A stretch of 64,000 bases of DNA from JACVRW01 sp034664125 (GCA_034664125.1 JAXDIG010000049.1:1-64000), one strand, 5' to 3'. Shown: positions 1-9,156, numbered from the stretch's first letter. Notes: generated by a model from the sequence alone, not told the origin. Program-made: numbers and translations.

Positions 1-414
1 CACCCCGAGCTGGCGCAGGTGCCGTTCGTGATCGTGCACCCGGACGACAAGGCCGCCGGGAAGACCAACACCTACTTCACCTCGACCCACGACGTGGGCC
101 CCACCCTGCTGTCGCTGGTCGGGATCAAGCCGCCGAGCTGGATGGAGGGGGCCGACCTCTCCCCCGTGCTCGACGGCGAGCAGCCGACCCAGGCCCGCGA
201 CTTCCACTACGGCGGCATGTACAACCGCTTCTTCATCCGCACCGACGACTGGGTGCTGATCGGTGACAACCGCGGCCAGGAGCGCACGCTCTACGACCTG
301 CGCACCGACCCCCACGAGTTCTTCGACGTGCTCGGCAAGCACCCCGACGTGAGCGCCGCGCTGTACGAGCGGGTCCTCGAGGCGGCCGGCGGGCCGCTGC
401 CGTACTACGAGTAG
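1..414 (+). CDS. Sulfatase / alkaline-phosphatase-fold hydrolase, C-terminal part
   Basis: The reading frame is open from base 1 and ends at a TAG at 412-414, so this is the last 137 residues of a larger enzyme whose catalytic N-terminus lies upstream of the window. The visible part has the conserved sulfatase C-terminal pattern: STHDVGPTLLSLVGI, then EGADLSPVLDGE, then a WVLIGDNRG segment and LYDLRTDPHE, as in enzymes that cleave sulfate or phosphate esters or transfer phosphoglycerol. The active-site Cys/Ser region is not visible, so substrate cannot be judged. The gene converges on, and overlaps by 10 nt, the DMT transporter gene on the other strand. The envelope-glycan genes nearby suggest a substrate on a surface polymer; that is inference. 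Confidence 0.8.
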   Translation, partial: HPELAQVPFVIVHPDDKAAGKTNTYFTSTHDVGPTLLSLVGIKPPSWMEGADLSPVLDGEQPTQARDFHYGGMYNRFFIRTDDWVLIGDNRGQERTLYDLRTDPHEFFDVLGKHPDVSAALYERVLEAAGGPLPYYE

Positions 415-1256
415 GCGATCGCGGCCACGCCGGCCACGACGAGCAGCGCTCCGCTCATACGCCGGCGGTCGACCTTCTCGTGCAGGAAGACAGCGGCCAG
501 GAGGGCGGCGATCACGACGCTGGATTCACGCACGGCGGCCACGGGGGCCGCGTCGGCCAGCCGCAGCGCCGCCAGCACCGACCCGTAGGCGCCCACCATC
601 AACGCGCCGACGACCACCGCGCGCGGCCGCAGCTCGGCGCGCAGCTGTGGCCCGCGGCCGCTCAGCGCCAGCGCCGCGGAATACACGATCGCCGAGGGCG
701 CCAGCAGCAGGAACAGGTAGGCGGGCGGCTGCGCATGGTCCACGCCCTTGGCGTCGACCAGCGTGTAGGCCGCGATCGTGAGGGCGATCGCGAAGCCGAA
801 CAGCAGGTCGCGCGCCGGGGGCTTGTCGAGTTTCTCTCGGATAGCGCGAGTTTCTCGACGAGCCCCCACCAAGAAGACGCCGGCCGAGACCGCCACGACG
901 CCTGCGACCTGCGCGGCCGACGCGCCCTCGCTCAGGAAGATCCCCCCGAACGCGAGCACCAGCACGGGCGCGGTGCCGCGCGACACCGGATACACCACGC
1001 TCACCTCGCCGCCCTGGTAGGCCCGCGCCAGCAGCGCCAGGTATGCGACGTGCAGGGCGGCCGAGGCGCCCGCGAACGGCAGAGCGGCGTCCTCGACGCC
1101 GCCGGTCAGCAGCGCGACCGGCGCGAGCAGCGCGACGCCGGCGAGCGTGGCGACAGCCGTGGCGGCCTCGCTGTCGCGCGCCCCCGCGAGCACGACGTTC
1201 CAGCTCGCGTGGAGAAAGGCGGCGCCGAGCGCCAGGCAGAAGGCCGAGAGCGGCAC
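405..1256 (-). CDS. EamA/DMT-family membrane transporter
   Basis: A 283-residue protein with about ten hydrophobic segments in two halves, typical of the drug/metabolite transporter superfamily that exports metabolites or amino acids across the inner membrane. The N-terminal half has the usual HASWN motif and the C-terminal half ends in LHEKVDRRRMSGALLVVAGV, a classic EamA ending. The start is GTG at 1256; the stop of the upstream flavoprotein gene is only 7 nt away, so the two are probably cotranscribed. Oddity: residues 131-146 (GARRETRAIREKLDKP), in the hydrophilic linker between the halves, are encoded entirely by a 49-nt palindromic element that also occurs between genes elsewhere in the window. 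Substrate is unknown. Confidence 0.88.
   Translation of the reverse strand: MPLSAFCLALGAAFLHASWNVVLAGARDSEAATAVATLAGVALLAPVALLTGGVEDAALPFAGASAALHVAYLALLARAYQGGEVSVVYPVSRGTAPVLVLAFGGIFLSEGASAAQVAGVVAVSAGVFLVGARRETRAIREKLDKPPARDLLFGFAIALTIAAYTLVDAKGVDHAQPPAYLFLLLAPSAIVYSAALALSGRGPQLRAELRPRAVVVGALMVGAYGSVLAALRLADAAPVAAVRESSVVIAALLAAVFLHEKVDRRRMSGALLVVAGVAAIAYS
818..866. repeat. 49-nt palindromic element, copy A (inside the DMT transporter gene)
   Basis: The arms are GGGGCTTGTCGAG (818-830) and CTCGACGAGCCCC (854-866), pairing at 12 of 13 positions plus one G-T, around a 23-nt spacer. Total length, arm length and spacer length are identical to the copies at 10682 and 61739. Read on the minus strand it supplies in-frame codons for the linker of the transporter, with no stop codon. 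Confidence 0.7.
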
Positions 1257-1263
1257 GCGGCCG

Positions 1264-2769
1264 CTACTGGTGCAGAGGCTCCTTCATCGCGTCCGTCTCC
1301 GGAGCCTCGATGTAGGGCTGCTGCTCCTCCTGCTCGCCCTCCTCGTGGTACGCCGACTCGGCGTTCACGGCCCAGATGTCGTGGTCCGTGCCCTTCACGA
1401 GGTTGTCCACCGCCCGCATGGCGGTGAGCATGGAGTGGTCCGAGTTGTTGTAGCGGTGCAGCCCGTTGCGGCCGACCTGGATGAAGTTGTCCAGGCCGTC
1501 GAGCCACGATCGGATCGCGTGAACGCGGTCGGAGTAGTCGGCGTCGTACATCGGGTAAGCCTTCGGCACCCGCTCGACGAACCCGAACTCGAGCTGGTTG
1601 GCCCGCGCGAGGCCGAGCTTCTCGAGCTCGCGCATGCCGAGCTTGACGAGCTTGTCGTCGTCCATCTCCCAGAGCTCGTCGCCCTGGAAGCAGAAGTACT
1701 CGAGGCCGACACACGCCTTGCTCGGGTCGGGCACCATCCAGGGGCTCCAGGACCGGAAGTTCTGGATCCGCCCCACCTTCACCTCGGGCACGTGGATGTA
1801 GATCCAGTTGTCCGGGAAGATGTCGTCTCCGTTGAGCACCACGGCCACGGTCAGGAAGTCGCGGTAGCGCAGGCCGCGCGCCGCCGCGATCACCTCGGGG
1901 CGCGGGTGCGGCTCGGCGATGCCGACGGTGTTGCGCAGCGCGAGCGACGAGATCACCGCGGACGGCTCCCAGCTCTCCTCGCCGGCCCATACGCGCACGC
2001 AGCGCTCGCCGTCGAACTCGAGCTTGGTCACGCGCTTGTTGAGGAGCACCTGGCCGCCGAGGCTCTGGATGTCGTCGGTCATCGTCTCCCACATCTGGCC
2101 GGGGCCGTAGCGGGGGTAGTTGAACTCGGAGATGAGCGACTTGATCTTGTCGCCCCTGTTGCCGAAGAAGGCGGCCTTGGCGGCGCTGAAGAAGGACAGC
2201 CCCTTGATCCGCTGAGCCGCCCACTCGGCGCGGATCTCCGACGTCGGGACGCCCCAGACCTTCTCGGTGTACGACTTGAAGAAGAGGTTGAAGAGCCGCT
2301 TGCCGAAGCGGTTCGACACCCACTGCTCGAAGGTGTCCTCCTTGCCCTTCGGCTTCATCTGCGCCCACAGGTAGGAGAGGAACGCGCGCGTCAGCTCGAC
2401 CGGGCCGAGCTTCTTGATCACGTCGGGGCCGCGCAGCGGGTAGTCGAGGAACTTGCCGTTCCAGAAGATGCGCGACATGCGCGGGCGCTTGAGGAAGTCC
2501 TCGCGCATGATCTCGTGCCAGAGGTCGTCGACCTCCTTGGCCTTGGTGAAGAAGCGGTGGCCGCCGAGGTCGAAGCGGTAGCCGTCGCGCACCGCCGTCT
2601 TGGCGATGCCGCCCACCTGGTCCTCCGCCTCGAGGATCACCACGGGCAGCCCGTGCTTGGCGAGCAGGTAGCCGGCGGTCAGGCCGGCCGGCCCCCCGCC
2701 CAGGATCACGGTCGGCTTCTGGCGCATCTCCGGGCGCGCCAGCTGAATGTCGGTCTTCTCGTTCGTCAT
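1264..2769 (-). CDS. FAD-dependent oxidoreductase, UDP-galactopyranose-mutase / HemY-like
   Basis: A 501-residue flavoprotein. Near the N-terminus the Rossmann motif GGGPAGLTAGYLL is followed by EAEDQVGGIAKT, which binds the FAD ADP moiety. Next come GYRFDLGGHRFF and a KFLDYPL stretch, the layout of the protoporphyrinogen-oxidase / UDP-galactopyranose-mutase superfamily (COG1232). Members of this exact subtype are common beside glycosyltransferases, but their reaction is not established to my knowledge. The ATG at 2769 is chosen because it overlaps the stop of the upstream glycosyltransferase (TGATG-type coupling) and gives a normal N-terminus just before the dinucleotide fold. A role in modifying a nucleotide sugar or lipid-linked sugar is inferred from context. 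It is a cytoplasmic protein with no membrane segments. Confidence 0.85.
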   Translation of the reverse strand: MTNEKTDIQLARPEMRQKPTVILGGGPAGLTAGYLLAKHGLPVVILEAEDQVGGIAKTAVRDGYRFDLGGHRFFTKAKEVDDLWHEIMREDFLKRPRMSRIFWNGKFLDYPLRGPDVIKKLGPVELTRAFLSYLWAQMKPKGKEDTFEQWVSNRFGKRLFNLFFKSYTEKVWGVPTSEIRAEWAAQRIKGLSFFSAAKAAFFGNRGDKIKSLISEFNYPRYGPGQMWETMTDDIQSLGGQVLLNKRVTKLEFDGERCVRVWAGEESWEPSAVISSLALRNTVGIAEPHPRPEVIAAARGLRYRDFLTVAVVLNGDDIFPDNWIYIHVPEVKVGRIQNFRSWSPWMVPDPSKACVGLEYFCFQGDELWEMDDDKLVKLGMRELEKLGLARANQLEFGFVERVPKAYPMYDADYSDRVHAIRSWLDGLDNFIQVGRNGLHRYNNSDHSMLTAMRAVDNLVKGTDHDIWAVNAESAYHEEGEQEEQQPYIEAPETDAMKEPLHQ

Positions 2770-4385
2770 CCCGTTCCCGTCGTCTTTTTCTCGTAGACCA
2801 CGCCGCGCACGCCGATCCGGGTGGCTCGCCGGTAGTTGGGCGGCACCGCCGCCACCTTCTTGAAGTCCTTGTCGGCGGCGAGCGCCGCGCCCCACTGCGC
2901 CCCTCGGCGCCTCACGAGCTCCGTCCAGGGGGCGTCCCAGTCGTCTGCGCGTGCCGTGACCGGGTAGACGAAAAGGACCCGGCCTCCGGGCGGCAGGTTA
3001 GCAAGCAGGGGTTTCAGGTTCGTGGCGGGCGTCGCGGCCTTGAGCTTGTCGTAGGCGTCGGTCCAATCCATCACGCGGTCGTTCTTGACCTGTCCGATCG
3101 GGCTGGCGAAGCGCAGCTTGGGCGCCCCGCCGAGGTCCTCCAGGTGGTAGGCGAGCAGCGGCCCCTGCTCGGGCTGCATGGAGACGACCAGGTCGCCCTC
3201 CTGCAGCTGCGGGACGACGGCCTTGCGCAGGTCCGAGGCGTTCGACTTGTTGTCCAGTCCGTAGGAGCGCGGGATCGCCCAGATCCCGAGGATGATCACG
3301 AGCGCGACGAGGCCGAGCGCCCCGGCCCGGGCCAGGCCGAGGGCGGCGATCAGCAGCATCGGCCCGAGCAGCACGCCGAGGTAGCGCGTCGTCCACGCCG
3401 GCGACACCTGCGACACCAGCCATGCCACGGCGAGGGTGGCCAGCACCGTCAGAGCACCCGCCAGCACGGCGGTGCGCTCGCGGTCCTCCACGCGCCGGGC
3501 GATCACGGCGGCGATGCCCGACCCGCCCGCCAGCAGCAGCGCCACGGTGGGCGTGCCCCCGCCCAGCAGCGACCTGGTGATCTGGACCGGAGCGCCGAAG
3601 TTCGGCGGGTTGAGCCAGGGCGCGCCGGTGTGCTGGACCTGGTGGAGCAGCGTCGGCAGCCACGGCACGTAGAGCAGGCCCGCGAAGCCGAAGCCGATCA
3701 GCGCGTCCCTCCAGAAGCTCGAGCGCACCTCCGACACGTACCAGCACGGGACCAGCGCGCACGCCAGCCCGGCCGCGAGGAACAGCCCCCAGTTGTGCGT
3801 GTACAGCATCAGCGCGAGCAGGATCGAGAAGAGCGGCAGGTACCGGCGCCGGCCGAAGGCGAACACGTGCAGGAAGGCGGCGGTCGCGAGCAGCGAGAGC
3901 ACCAGCATCAGCGCGTACATGCGCGTCTCCTGCGCGTACGCGGTGAGGAACGGGTTGACCGCGCAGAGCGCGGCGCAGATCAGCCCGGCGCGCCGGCCGA
4001 ACAGGCTCCAGCCGGCCCACAGCCCGCCCGGCACCGCGAGCAGCGCGATCGCGACCGACAGGCCCTGCGTCTCCGCGGGCCCGTTGCCGGTCACGTCCAT
4101 CCAGGCGGACAGGAGCATGTAGTAGAGCGGCGGCGAGCCGTCCACGCGCAGCACGCTCGGGATGTCGAACAGCGGCTGCGAGGCGATCCCGATCGACAGC
4201 CCCTCGTCCATCCAGAGCGACTTCCCCAGCGAGTGCGTGCGCAGGTAGAACGAGACGGCGAGCAACCCCAGCAGCACGAGGGCGGGCAGCACGAAGCTCG
4301 ACGGCAGCGAGCGGGCGCCCGACAGTGGACGTAGGCGTGAAGCGACGGAGGCCAACCCGGCGATCCTAGTGGGTGGCCGCGACAC
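2766..4385 (-). CDS. GT-C family membrane glycosyltransferase (GT39/ArnT-like)
   Basis: A 539-residue polytopic protein with about eleven hydrophobic helices, then a soluble C-terminal domain from about residue 370. After the first helix the extracytoplasmic loop carries SLWMDEGLS, the acidic DE pair that GT-C enzymes (PMT, ArnT) use to bind the polyprenyl-phosphate sugar donor. PLYYMLLSAW and ETRMYALML follow, also typical. It probably transfers a sugar from a polyprenyl carrier to a lipid, glycan or protein on the outer face of the membrane. The GTG start at 4385 abuts the TGA of the upstream gene with no gap. It lies in a minus-strand run of five genes from 7001 to 405. The acceptor is unknown. 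Confidence 0.8.
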   Translation of the reverse strand: MSRPPTRIAGLASVASRLRPLSGARSLPSSFVLPALVLLGLLAVSFYLRTHSLGKSLWMDEGLSIGIASQPLFDIPSVLRVDGSPPLYYMLLSAWMDVTGNGPAETQGLSVAIALLAVPGGLWAGWSLFGRRAGLICAALCAVNPFLTAYAQETRMYALMLVLSLLATAAFLHVFAFGRRRYLPLFSILLALMLYTHNWGLFLAAGLACALVPCWYVSEVRSSFWRDALIGFGFAGLLYVPWLPTLLHQVQHTGAPWLNPPNFGAPVQITRSLLGGGTPTVALLLAGGSGIAAVIARRVEDRERTAVLAGALTVLATLAVAWLVSQVSPAWTTRYLGVLLGPMLLIAALGLARAGALGLVALVIILGIWAIPRSYGLDNKSNASDLRKAVVPQLQEGDLVVSMQPEQGPLLAYHLEDLGGAPKLRFASPIGQVKNDRVMDWTDAYDKLKAATPATNLKPLLANLPPGGRVLFVYPVTARADDWDAPWTELVRRRGAQWGAALAADKDFKKVAAVPPNYRRATRIGVRGVVYEKKTTGTG

Positions 4386-5942
4386 TCATTTGTCGCCACC
4401 CTGCGGTCGCTGCGGGTCCCCGATCACCTCGAGCGGTGCGTCCTTCGTCGCGACATTGCCCGCCGTGCCGGACGTCGGCGCATAGGGGCTCGCCTTGGGA
4501 CAGTCCGTGCGCCCGACGGGCGGGACGGTGAGCAGCCGCCACTTCCCGTTGGTGGCCACCAGGCGGTACCTGTCGTCGGTCGGCTTCGTCACCAGCGGCC
4601 CGTCGGGAACCGTGCGCGTGCGGAACACCAACCCCGGCGGCGGTGTGGTCTTCCAGCCCACCTGGATGCCGTGGATGCCGAGCTCGTACGCGACCATCTG
4701 CGTCTGGAAGGGCCCGCTGAAGACGCCGCCGCAGGCGAGCAGCCTCTGCTTGCCGCCGGCCTCGTCGATCAGGCCCTTGAGGTCGTGCCAGAGATAGGCC
4801 TCGTGCTCGAGGCCGCCGCGCACGCGCGCCTCGTTGTTGGCCTTGGCGACGATCGTCGGCGAGCCGGCCAGCAGCCCCAAGAGCAGCGCGGCCGCCGTGA
4901 TCGCGGGCGCGCGGCGCGGGCCGAACCACCTGCGGGCGGCCCACTCCACGCCTTGCAGCAGGCGCACGGCCCCCATGCCGCCGAGTACGCAGACGATCGA
5001 GGTGGTGACGATCAGGTAGCGCTGGTTGCCGGCGAAGCCCGCCTGCGTCATGGCGGCCACGACCACGAACCACGCGAGGCCCCCGATGGCGAGCGCGAGC
5101 GTCTGTCCCTCGGCGCGGCGGCGGCGCCACATGACCAGCGCGTAGCCGACCGCCGCGATCGTGCCGAGCTCGACGGGGGCGATCGTCACCTGCACGAAGC
5201 GCCGCAGCACCGCCACGGCGGGAATGTCGTCGAAGGCCGCGCTGCCGGGGTTGGGCGCGTTGGCGCGCGAGCCGGCGCGCAGCGGGTCACCCGACCCCCA
5301 CCACTCGGGCAGGAACCACACCGCCGGCACGAGCACGGCGAACACGACGAGGCGCCTGCGCAGGTGCGGATCGGAAAACCACAGCCACAGGCCGTAGAGC
5401 GCGAGGAAGGGCCACGCCTCCGGACGCATGAAGGCCGCCGCCACGCCGAGGTAGAGCGCGTGGTCGCGGCGCCCGTCGAGGTGGCGCTCGAAGGCCCACA
5501 GGACGATGCCGCCCAGCATCGGGTCGGAGTTGCCGAGGGCGGCGTCGCGCACGAACTTGTTGCTGGACAGGAGCGCCGCGAACGCGCATACCCCGGCGAT
5601 CGCCCCGTACAGGCGCCCTCCGACCAGGCGGGCCGCCATGCGGTAGGCCATCACGCAGGCGAACAGGCCGCCCGCGCGCGCGAGCCAGATCCACAGGTAG
5701 GGCGCGACGTCCTGGCCGAGGAGCGAGAACGGGGTCGTGAACAGGATCGGGAACGGCTTCCACGACGGACCGCCCTCGGTCACCAGGTCGAGGTGCACGA
5801 TCTCGCGCCCCCAGAGGATCCAGGCCCACGGGTCGTAGGTGGGCGTGGACGGCAACAGCAGCGTCACGCCCGCTACGGCAAGGCAGCCCGCGATGATGGC
5901 GCCCATCTGCCTGCCGTGCGACCAGGCTGCGAATCCCGTCAT
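4386..5942 (-). CDS. Polytopic GT-C-like membrane protein, paralogue 1
   Basis: A 518-residue integral membrane protein with about ten helices and a C-terminal extracytoplasmic domain. Early in the sequence the loop YDPWAWILWGRE leads to EGGPSWKPFPILFTTPF, and the same arrangement is found in the protein at 14663-16165 (YDPLAWLIWGRE, GGPSWKPLPVALTT). Other shared blocks are ERHLDGR, RPE and MTQAGFxGNxRY. The D/E residues in the first loop fit a GT-C glycosyltransferase using a lipid-phosphate donor, but I know of no characterised member. ATG 5942 is preferred because the upstream in-frame extension is Arg/Ala-rich; ATG 5906 is another candidate. The stop touches the start of the next gene, consistent with an operon. 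Confidence 0.75.
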   Translation of the reverse strand: MTGFAAWSHGRQMGAIIAGCLAVAGVTLLLPSTPTYDPWAWILWGREIVHLDLVTEGGPSWKPFPILFTTPFSLLGQDVAPYLWIWLARAGGLFACVMAYRMAARLVGGRLYGAIAGVCAFAALLSSNKFVRDAALGNSDPMLGGIVLWAFERHLDGRRDHALYLGVAAAFMRPEAWPFLALYGLWLWFSDPHLRRRLVVFAVLVPAVWFLPEWWGSGDPLRAGSRANAPNPGSAAFDDIPAVAVLRRFVQVTIAPVELGTIAAVGYALVMWRRRRAEGQTLALAIGGLAWFVVVAAMTQAGFAGNQRYLIVTTSIVCVLGGMGAVRLLQGVEWAARRWFGPRRAPAITAAALLLGLLAGSPTIVAKANNEARVRGGLEHEAYLWHDLKGLIDEAGGKQRLLACGGVFSGPFQTQMVAYELGIHGIQVGWKTTPPPGLVFRTRTVPDGPLVTKPTDDRYRLVATNGKWRLLTVPPVGRTDCPKASPYAPTSGTAGNVATKDAPLEVIGDPQRPQGGDK

Positions 5943-6023
5943 CTGCCGCGCGCCCGCGCGGCGCGCGTCGCCGACGCGGGCGGGTGTGCGGAGCTGTGCC
6001 ACGGCCTCCCGCATCGACGCGGG

Positions 6024-7001
6024 CTAAGCGCGAGTCGCCTCGGCTTCGGCCTCCGCGCTCAGCCGGACGGCCGACCGCAGTCGCGACCAGCCGCCGTAGC
6101 GGGTGACCAGGATCACGAGTCCAACCACGGTGATCGGGATGTAGAGCACGAAGCGCAGCAGCAGCATGTAGGTGACCGCCATCGAGCCGCTGGCGCCGAG
6201 CCGGCGGGCGCCGAACGCGACAGCCGCGTCGAAGGTGCCGATCGATCCGGGTGCGGCGGGCAGCGCGGCGACGAAGTTGGTGAGCGCCACCAGGTAGAGG
6301 GCGCCGGTGATGCTGAAGTCGAGGCTGACCGAGCGCGCCACGGCCAGGTACACCGCCGCCTCGAATGCCCAGAGCACGAACGTGCCGGCCAGCAGCACGG
6401 CGCCCTGGCGGCCCAGCAGCGCGCGCGGCGCGTCGGCGAGCGGTCGCAGCCAGTCGCGCGCGCGCTCGAAGACGTGGTGGCGGCGCAGGAACCAGAGCGC
6501 GACGGCGGCGAGCACGAGCAGCAGCACACCGAGGCCGCCGACCAGCACTGGCCGGTCGGTCGGCAGCACGCTCGAGCTGAGGGCGCCGTAGACGACGACG
6601 ACGAAGATCGTGGCCAGCGCCAGCAGGTCGAGGATGCGCTCCGCGACCACGGAGCCCAGCAGCGTGCGCTTGCTGGCGTCGCAGCGGCCGGCCAGCAGCA
6701 CCACCTTGAGCGCCTCTCCGGCACGCGCTGGGAGCACGTTGTTGCCCATGTACCCGACGGTGGTGAGCGCGTAGCAGTCGCTGCGGTGCGTGCGCACGCC
6801 GGTGGCCGCGAGAATCCAGTGCCAACGCTCGCCGCGCAGGATCGTCGCGATCCCGTAGAGCACGACCGCGGCCACGAGCCAGGCGACCGCGTCGCCGCCC
6901 GTGGGGAACTTGGGGGCGTCCTGCTTCGCTGCCCACCACACGACAGCCGCGAGCGCGACCAGGGAAACCAGGGCTTGGATGAGCGCGAAGCGTCGGTTCA
7001 T
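6024..7001 (-). CDS. YbhN / lysylphosphatidylglycerol-synthase-like integral membrane protein
   Basis: A 325-residue protein with about eight transmembrane helices, matching the LPG synthase TM (UPF0104/YbhN) family. Diagnostic blocks are the helix-2 region with LRGERWHWIL, then GYMGNNVLPARAGEALKVVLL, where the N and R of NNVLPARAGE are family signatures, then SVVAERILDLLAL and LPAAPGSIGTFDAAVAF. It lacks the soluble aminoacyltransferase domain of MprF, so it probably moves or presents a lipid rather than making lysyl-PG. The ATG at 7001 is chosen over an in-frame upstream start because the extension is hydrophilic and low in conservation. It is the first gene of the minus-strand glycan run, with 22 nt between its stop codon and the next frame. 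Confidence 0.82.
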   Translation of the reverse strand: MNRRFALIQALVSLVALAAVVWWAAKQDAPKFPTGGDAVAWLVAAVVLYGIATILRGERWHWILAATGVRTHRSDCYALTTVGYMGNNVLPARAGEALKVVLLAGRCDASKRTLLGSVVAERILDLLALATIFVVVVYGALSSSVLPTDRPVLVGGLGVLLLVLAAVALWFLRRHHVFERARDWLRPLADAPRALLGRQGAVLLAGTFVLWAFEAAVYLAVARSVSLDFSITGALYLVALTNFVAALPAAPGSIGTFDAAVAFGARRLGASGSMAVTYMLLLRFVLYIPITVVGLVILVTRYGGWSRLRSAVRLSAEAEAEATRA

Positions 7002-7160
7002 GGGCTGACTCGAACGGCCCCCCGCGTGCGACGCGGCCGGTGGGCGAGCGTTCCTGCGCAAGGAAACCGGCCCCGGGGAGCCGGTCGCCGCTGCACGGTA
7101 GCAGTCGTACTGGTTTACCCGTTCGGTGCAGCCGTTACGCTGCTGCGCTCGCTTCGGACC

Positions 7161-9140
7161 GTGCGTTTCCTACTCACATCTCTGGTCGCGGTGGTTGCGC
7201 TGGCCGCGCCGCCGGCGGCCGCGTTCGCCCAGGGCGGCGGGCCCGGCCCGCCCAGCGGCCAGCCCGCGCCGCCGCAGCCCGCGCCGCCGCCGGAGCTCGT
7301 GGTCGAGCCGCCCCGCGGCAAGCCGCTCATCTACGAGGGCCAGACCGCGCGGCAGCTGCTCGGCGGCACCTGGTACTTCCGCCAGGACGACACGCTCGTC
7401 CAGGGAGACACGGAGCGCTGGTACGCCCAGGACGACCTCAGCGGCTGGTCGGCGATCCGCGTTCCGCACAACTGGAACGCCACGGACACCGTCTTCGACA
7501 GGGCGTCGGTGGGTTGGTACCGCAAGGAGTTCACGCTGCCAGCGGTGCCCAAGGACGAGCTGAAGCGGACCTTTTGGAAGGTCCGCTTCGAGGGGGCCAA
7601 CTACCGAACGAAGGTCTGGCTCAACGGCCGGGCGATCGGCGGCTACACCGGCTACTTCCCGTTCGAGGCGGACCTGGACGGCCTGCGCAAGGGGCGCAAC
7701 ACGCTCGTGGTGAAGGTGTCGTCGCTGCGCAGCAACCGCGACCTCACGCACTGGCGCCCGGCGGCCTTCAACGGCTACGGCACCGGTGGGTGGTGGAACT
7801 TCGGCGGGCTGCTGCGCGAGGTCTACGTGCGCAAGATCGACACGATCGACATCGAGGACGTCCACGTGCTGCCGCGCCTGCCGAAGGTGGGCGGGCCGGC
7901 CAAGGTGGAGGTGCGCGCCTACCTGCGCAACATGACGGGCAAGGACCGCGAGGTGGACGTGGTGCTGGCGGTGGACGGCCAGCGCATCGTGCTGAAGGGC
8001 AAGAAGGTGCCGGCGGGGTCCCCGCGCATGCTCGCGAAGACCTTCACGATCAAGCGCCCGCGCCTGTGGCAGCCCGGCCGCCCGGAGCTCTACCCGATGA
8101 CGGTGTCCGCCGAGGAGGGCGACAAGACGCGCGCCGACTACCGGGTGCGCTTCGGCGTTCGCAAGCTCGAAACGGCCCCCGGCGGTGTGATCCTGCTGAA
8201 CGGCCGGCGCCTGAGCGCCCGCGGCGCGAGCATCCACGAGGACGACATCAAGGAGGGCGGCGCGCTCTCGCAGAGCACGCGCTCGCTGCTCGTCTCGCGG
8301 CTGCGCGACCTCGGTGCCACGATCACGCGCTCGCACTACCCGCTCCACCCGGCCTTTCTCGAGGCCTTCGACAAGTACGGGATCCTCTACTGGGTCGACG
8401 CGCCCGTCTACCAGATCCCGAACAGCTTCTTCAACGAAACCGGCGTGCGCGCCGCCGCCAAGCGCTCCGTCGCGCTGACGGTGCGCAACAACATCAACCA
8501 CCCGTCGATCATGACCTGGTCGCTGGCGAACGAGCCGGCCGGCAACCGTTCGGAGCTCGGCATCGTGGGCCCGGGTCTGGCGCGCTTCATCGAGGACGGA
8601 GCGGCCACGGTGCGCGAGCTCGACGACACTCGCTTCGTCTCGATCGACCGCCAGTCGCGCGTGGGCGAGCCGCCCACCAGCTCCGTCTACCGCTGGCTCG
8701 ACGTGCTGGGCGTGAACGAGTACTTCGGCTGGTACGACTCCTACAAGGCGGACCTGGTCCGCCCGCCGACCACGACCGACGAGCTGAGCCCGTACCTCGA
8801 GCAGGTCCACGCGGCCAACCCGAACCTGCCGCTGATGATCACGGAGTTCGGGGCCGAGTCGGTACGCGACGGCCCGGCCAACCAGCCGGGCAGCCGCCAG
8901 TACCAGCGCCGGTACGTGCTCGACCACCTGCGCATCCACGCGTCCAAGGCGTACGTGGCCGGGTCGATCCACTGGGCGCTGCGCGACTTCCGCGTGGACC
9001 CCACCTGGACCGGCGGCGCGCCGAAGGACTGGTCCACCCCGCCCTGGAACAACAAGAGCCTGATCGAGGAGTTCAACGAGCGCAAGCCGGTGTACTTCGA
9101 CCTGCGCAAGCGCTGGCGCAAGACGCGAGTGCTGCGCTGA
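7161..9140 (+). CDS. Secreted glycoside hydrolase family 2 (beta-glucuronidase/galactosidase-like)
   Basis: A 659-residue secreted enzyme. Residues 1-23 are a Sec signal peptide (LLTSLVAVVALAAPPAAAFAQ), followed by a Pro/Gly-rich stretch to about 45. A jelly-roll sugar-binding domain follows (IRVPHNWNATD, VGWYRKEF, WLNGRAIGG), then an immunoglobulin-like domain to about 340 and a TIM barrel. The proposed acid/base is E458 in SLANEPAGN and the nucleophile is E562 in MITEFGAES, about 100 residues apart as usual for GH2. The length fits beta-glucuronidases better than long beta-galactosidases. The GTG at 7161 is the only start that leaves a proper signal peptide; no Shine-Dalgarno sequence is visible. 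It may trim the organism's own glycan or plant/microbial oligosaccharides. Confidence 0.88.
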   Translation: MRFLLTSLVAVVALAAPPAAAFAQGGGPGPPSGQPAPPQPAPPPELVVEPPRGKPLIYEGQTARQLLGGTWYFRQDDTLVQGDTERWYAQDDLSGWSAIRVPHNWNATDTVFDRASVGWYRKEFTLPAVPKDELKRTFWKVRFEGANYRTKVWLNGRAIGGYTGYFPFEADLDGLRKGRNTLVVKVSSLRSNRDLTHWRPAAFNGYGTGGWWNFGGLLREVYVRKIDTIDIEDVHVLPRLPKVGGPAKVEVRAYLRNMTGKDREVDVVLAVDGQRIVLKGKKVPAGSPRMLAKTFTIKRPRLWQPGRPELYPMTVSAEEGDKTRADYRVRFGVRKLETAPGGVILLNGRRLSARGASIHEDDIKEGGALSQSTRSLLVSRLRDLGATITRSHYPLHPAFLEAFDKYGILYWVDAPVYQIPNSFFNETGVRAAAKRSVALTVRNNINHPSIMTWSLANEPAGNRSELGIVGPGLARFIEDGAATVRELDDTRFVSIDRQSRVGEPPTSSVYRWLDVLGVNEYFGWYDSYKADLVRPPTTTDELSPYLEQVHAANPNLPLMITEFGAESVRDGPANQPGSRQYQRRYVLDHLRIHASKAYVAGSIHWALRDFRVDPTWTGGAPKDWSTPPWNNKSLIEEFNERKPVYFDLRKRWRKTRVLR

Positions 9141-9150
9141 CGGGCCCCGC

Positions 9151-9156
9151 TACCCT
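9151..9156 (+). promoter_or_regulatory. Possible -10 box (TACCCT) of a leaderless transcript
   Basis: TACCCT lies 9 nt before the TTG start at 9166 and no Shine-Dalgarno sequence is present. It matches the TANNNT pattern seen before several other starts in this window. No -35 hexamer is evident. Confidence 0.25.

Noticed and set aside
480..1427. Long open frame on the plus strand opposite the first DMT gene
   Set aside because: It is rich in Arg, Gln and His with no domain or hydrophobic pattern, as expected for the antisense of a high-GC gene; the minus-strand frame encodes a clear EamA protein.
4671..7160. Very long plus-strand frame running into the GH2 gene
   Set aside because: The portion before 7161 is opposite two real membrane-protein genes and has no recognisable sequence; only the part after GTG 7161 has a signal peptide and GH2 domains.
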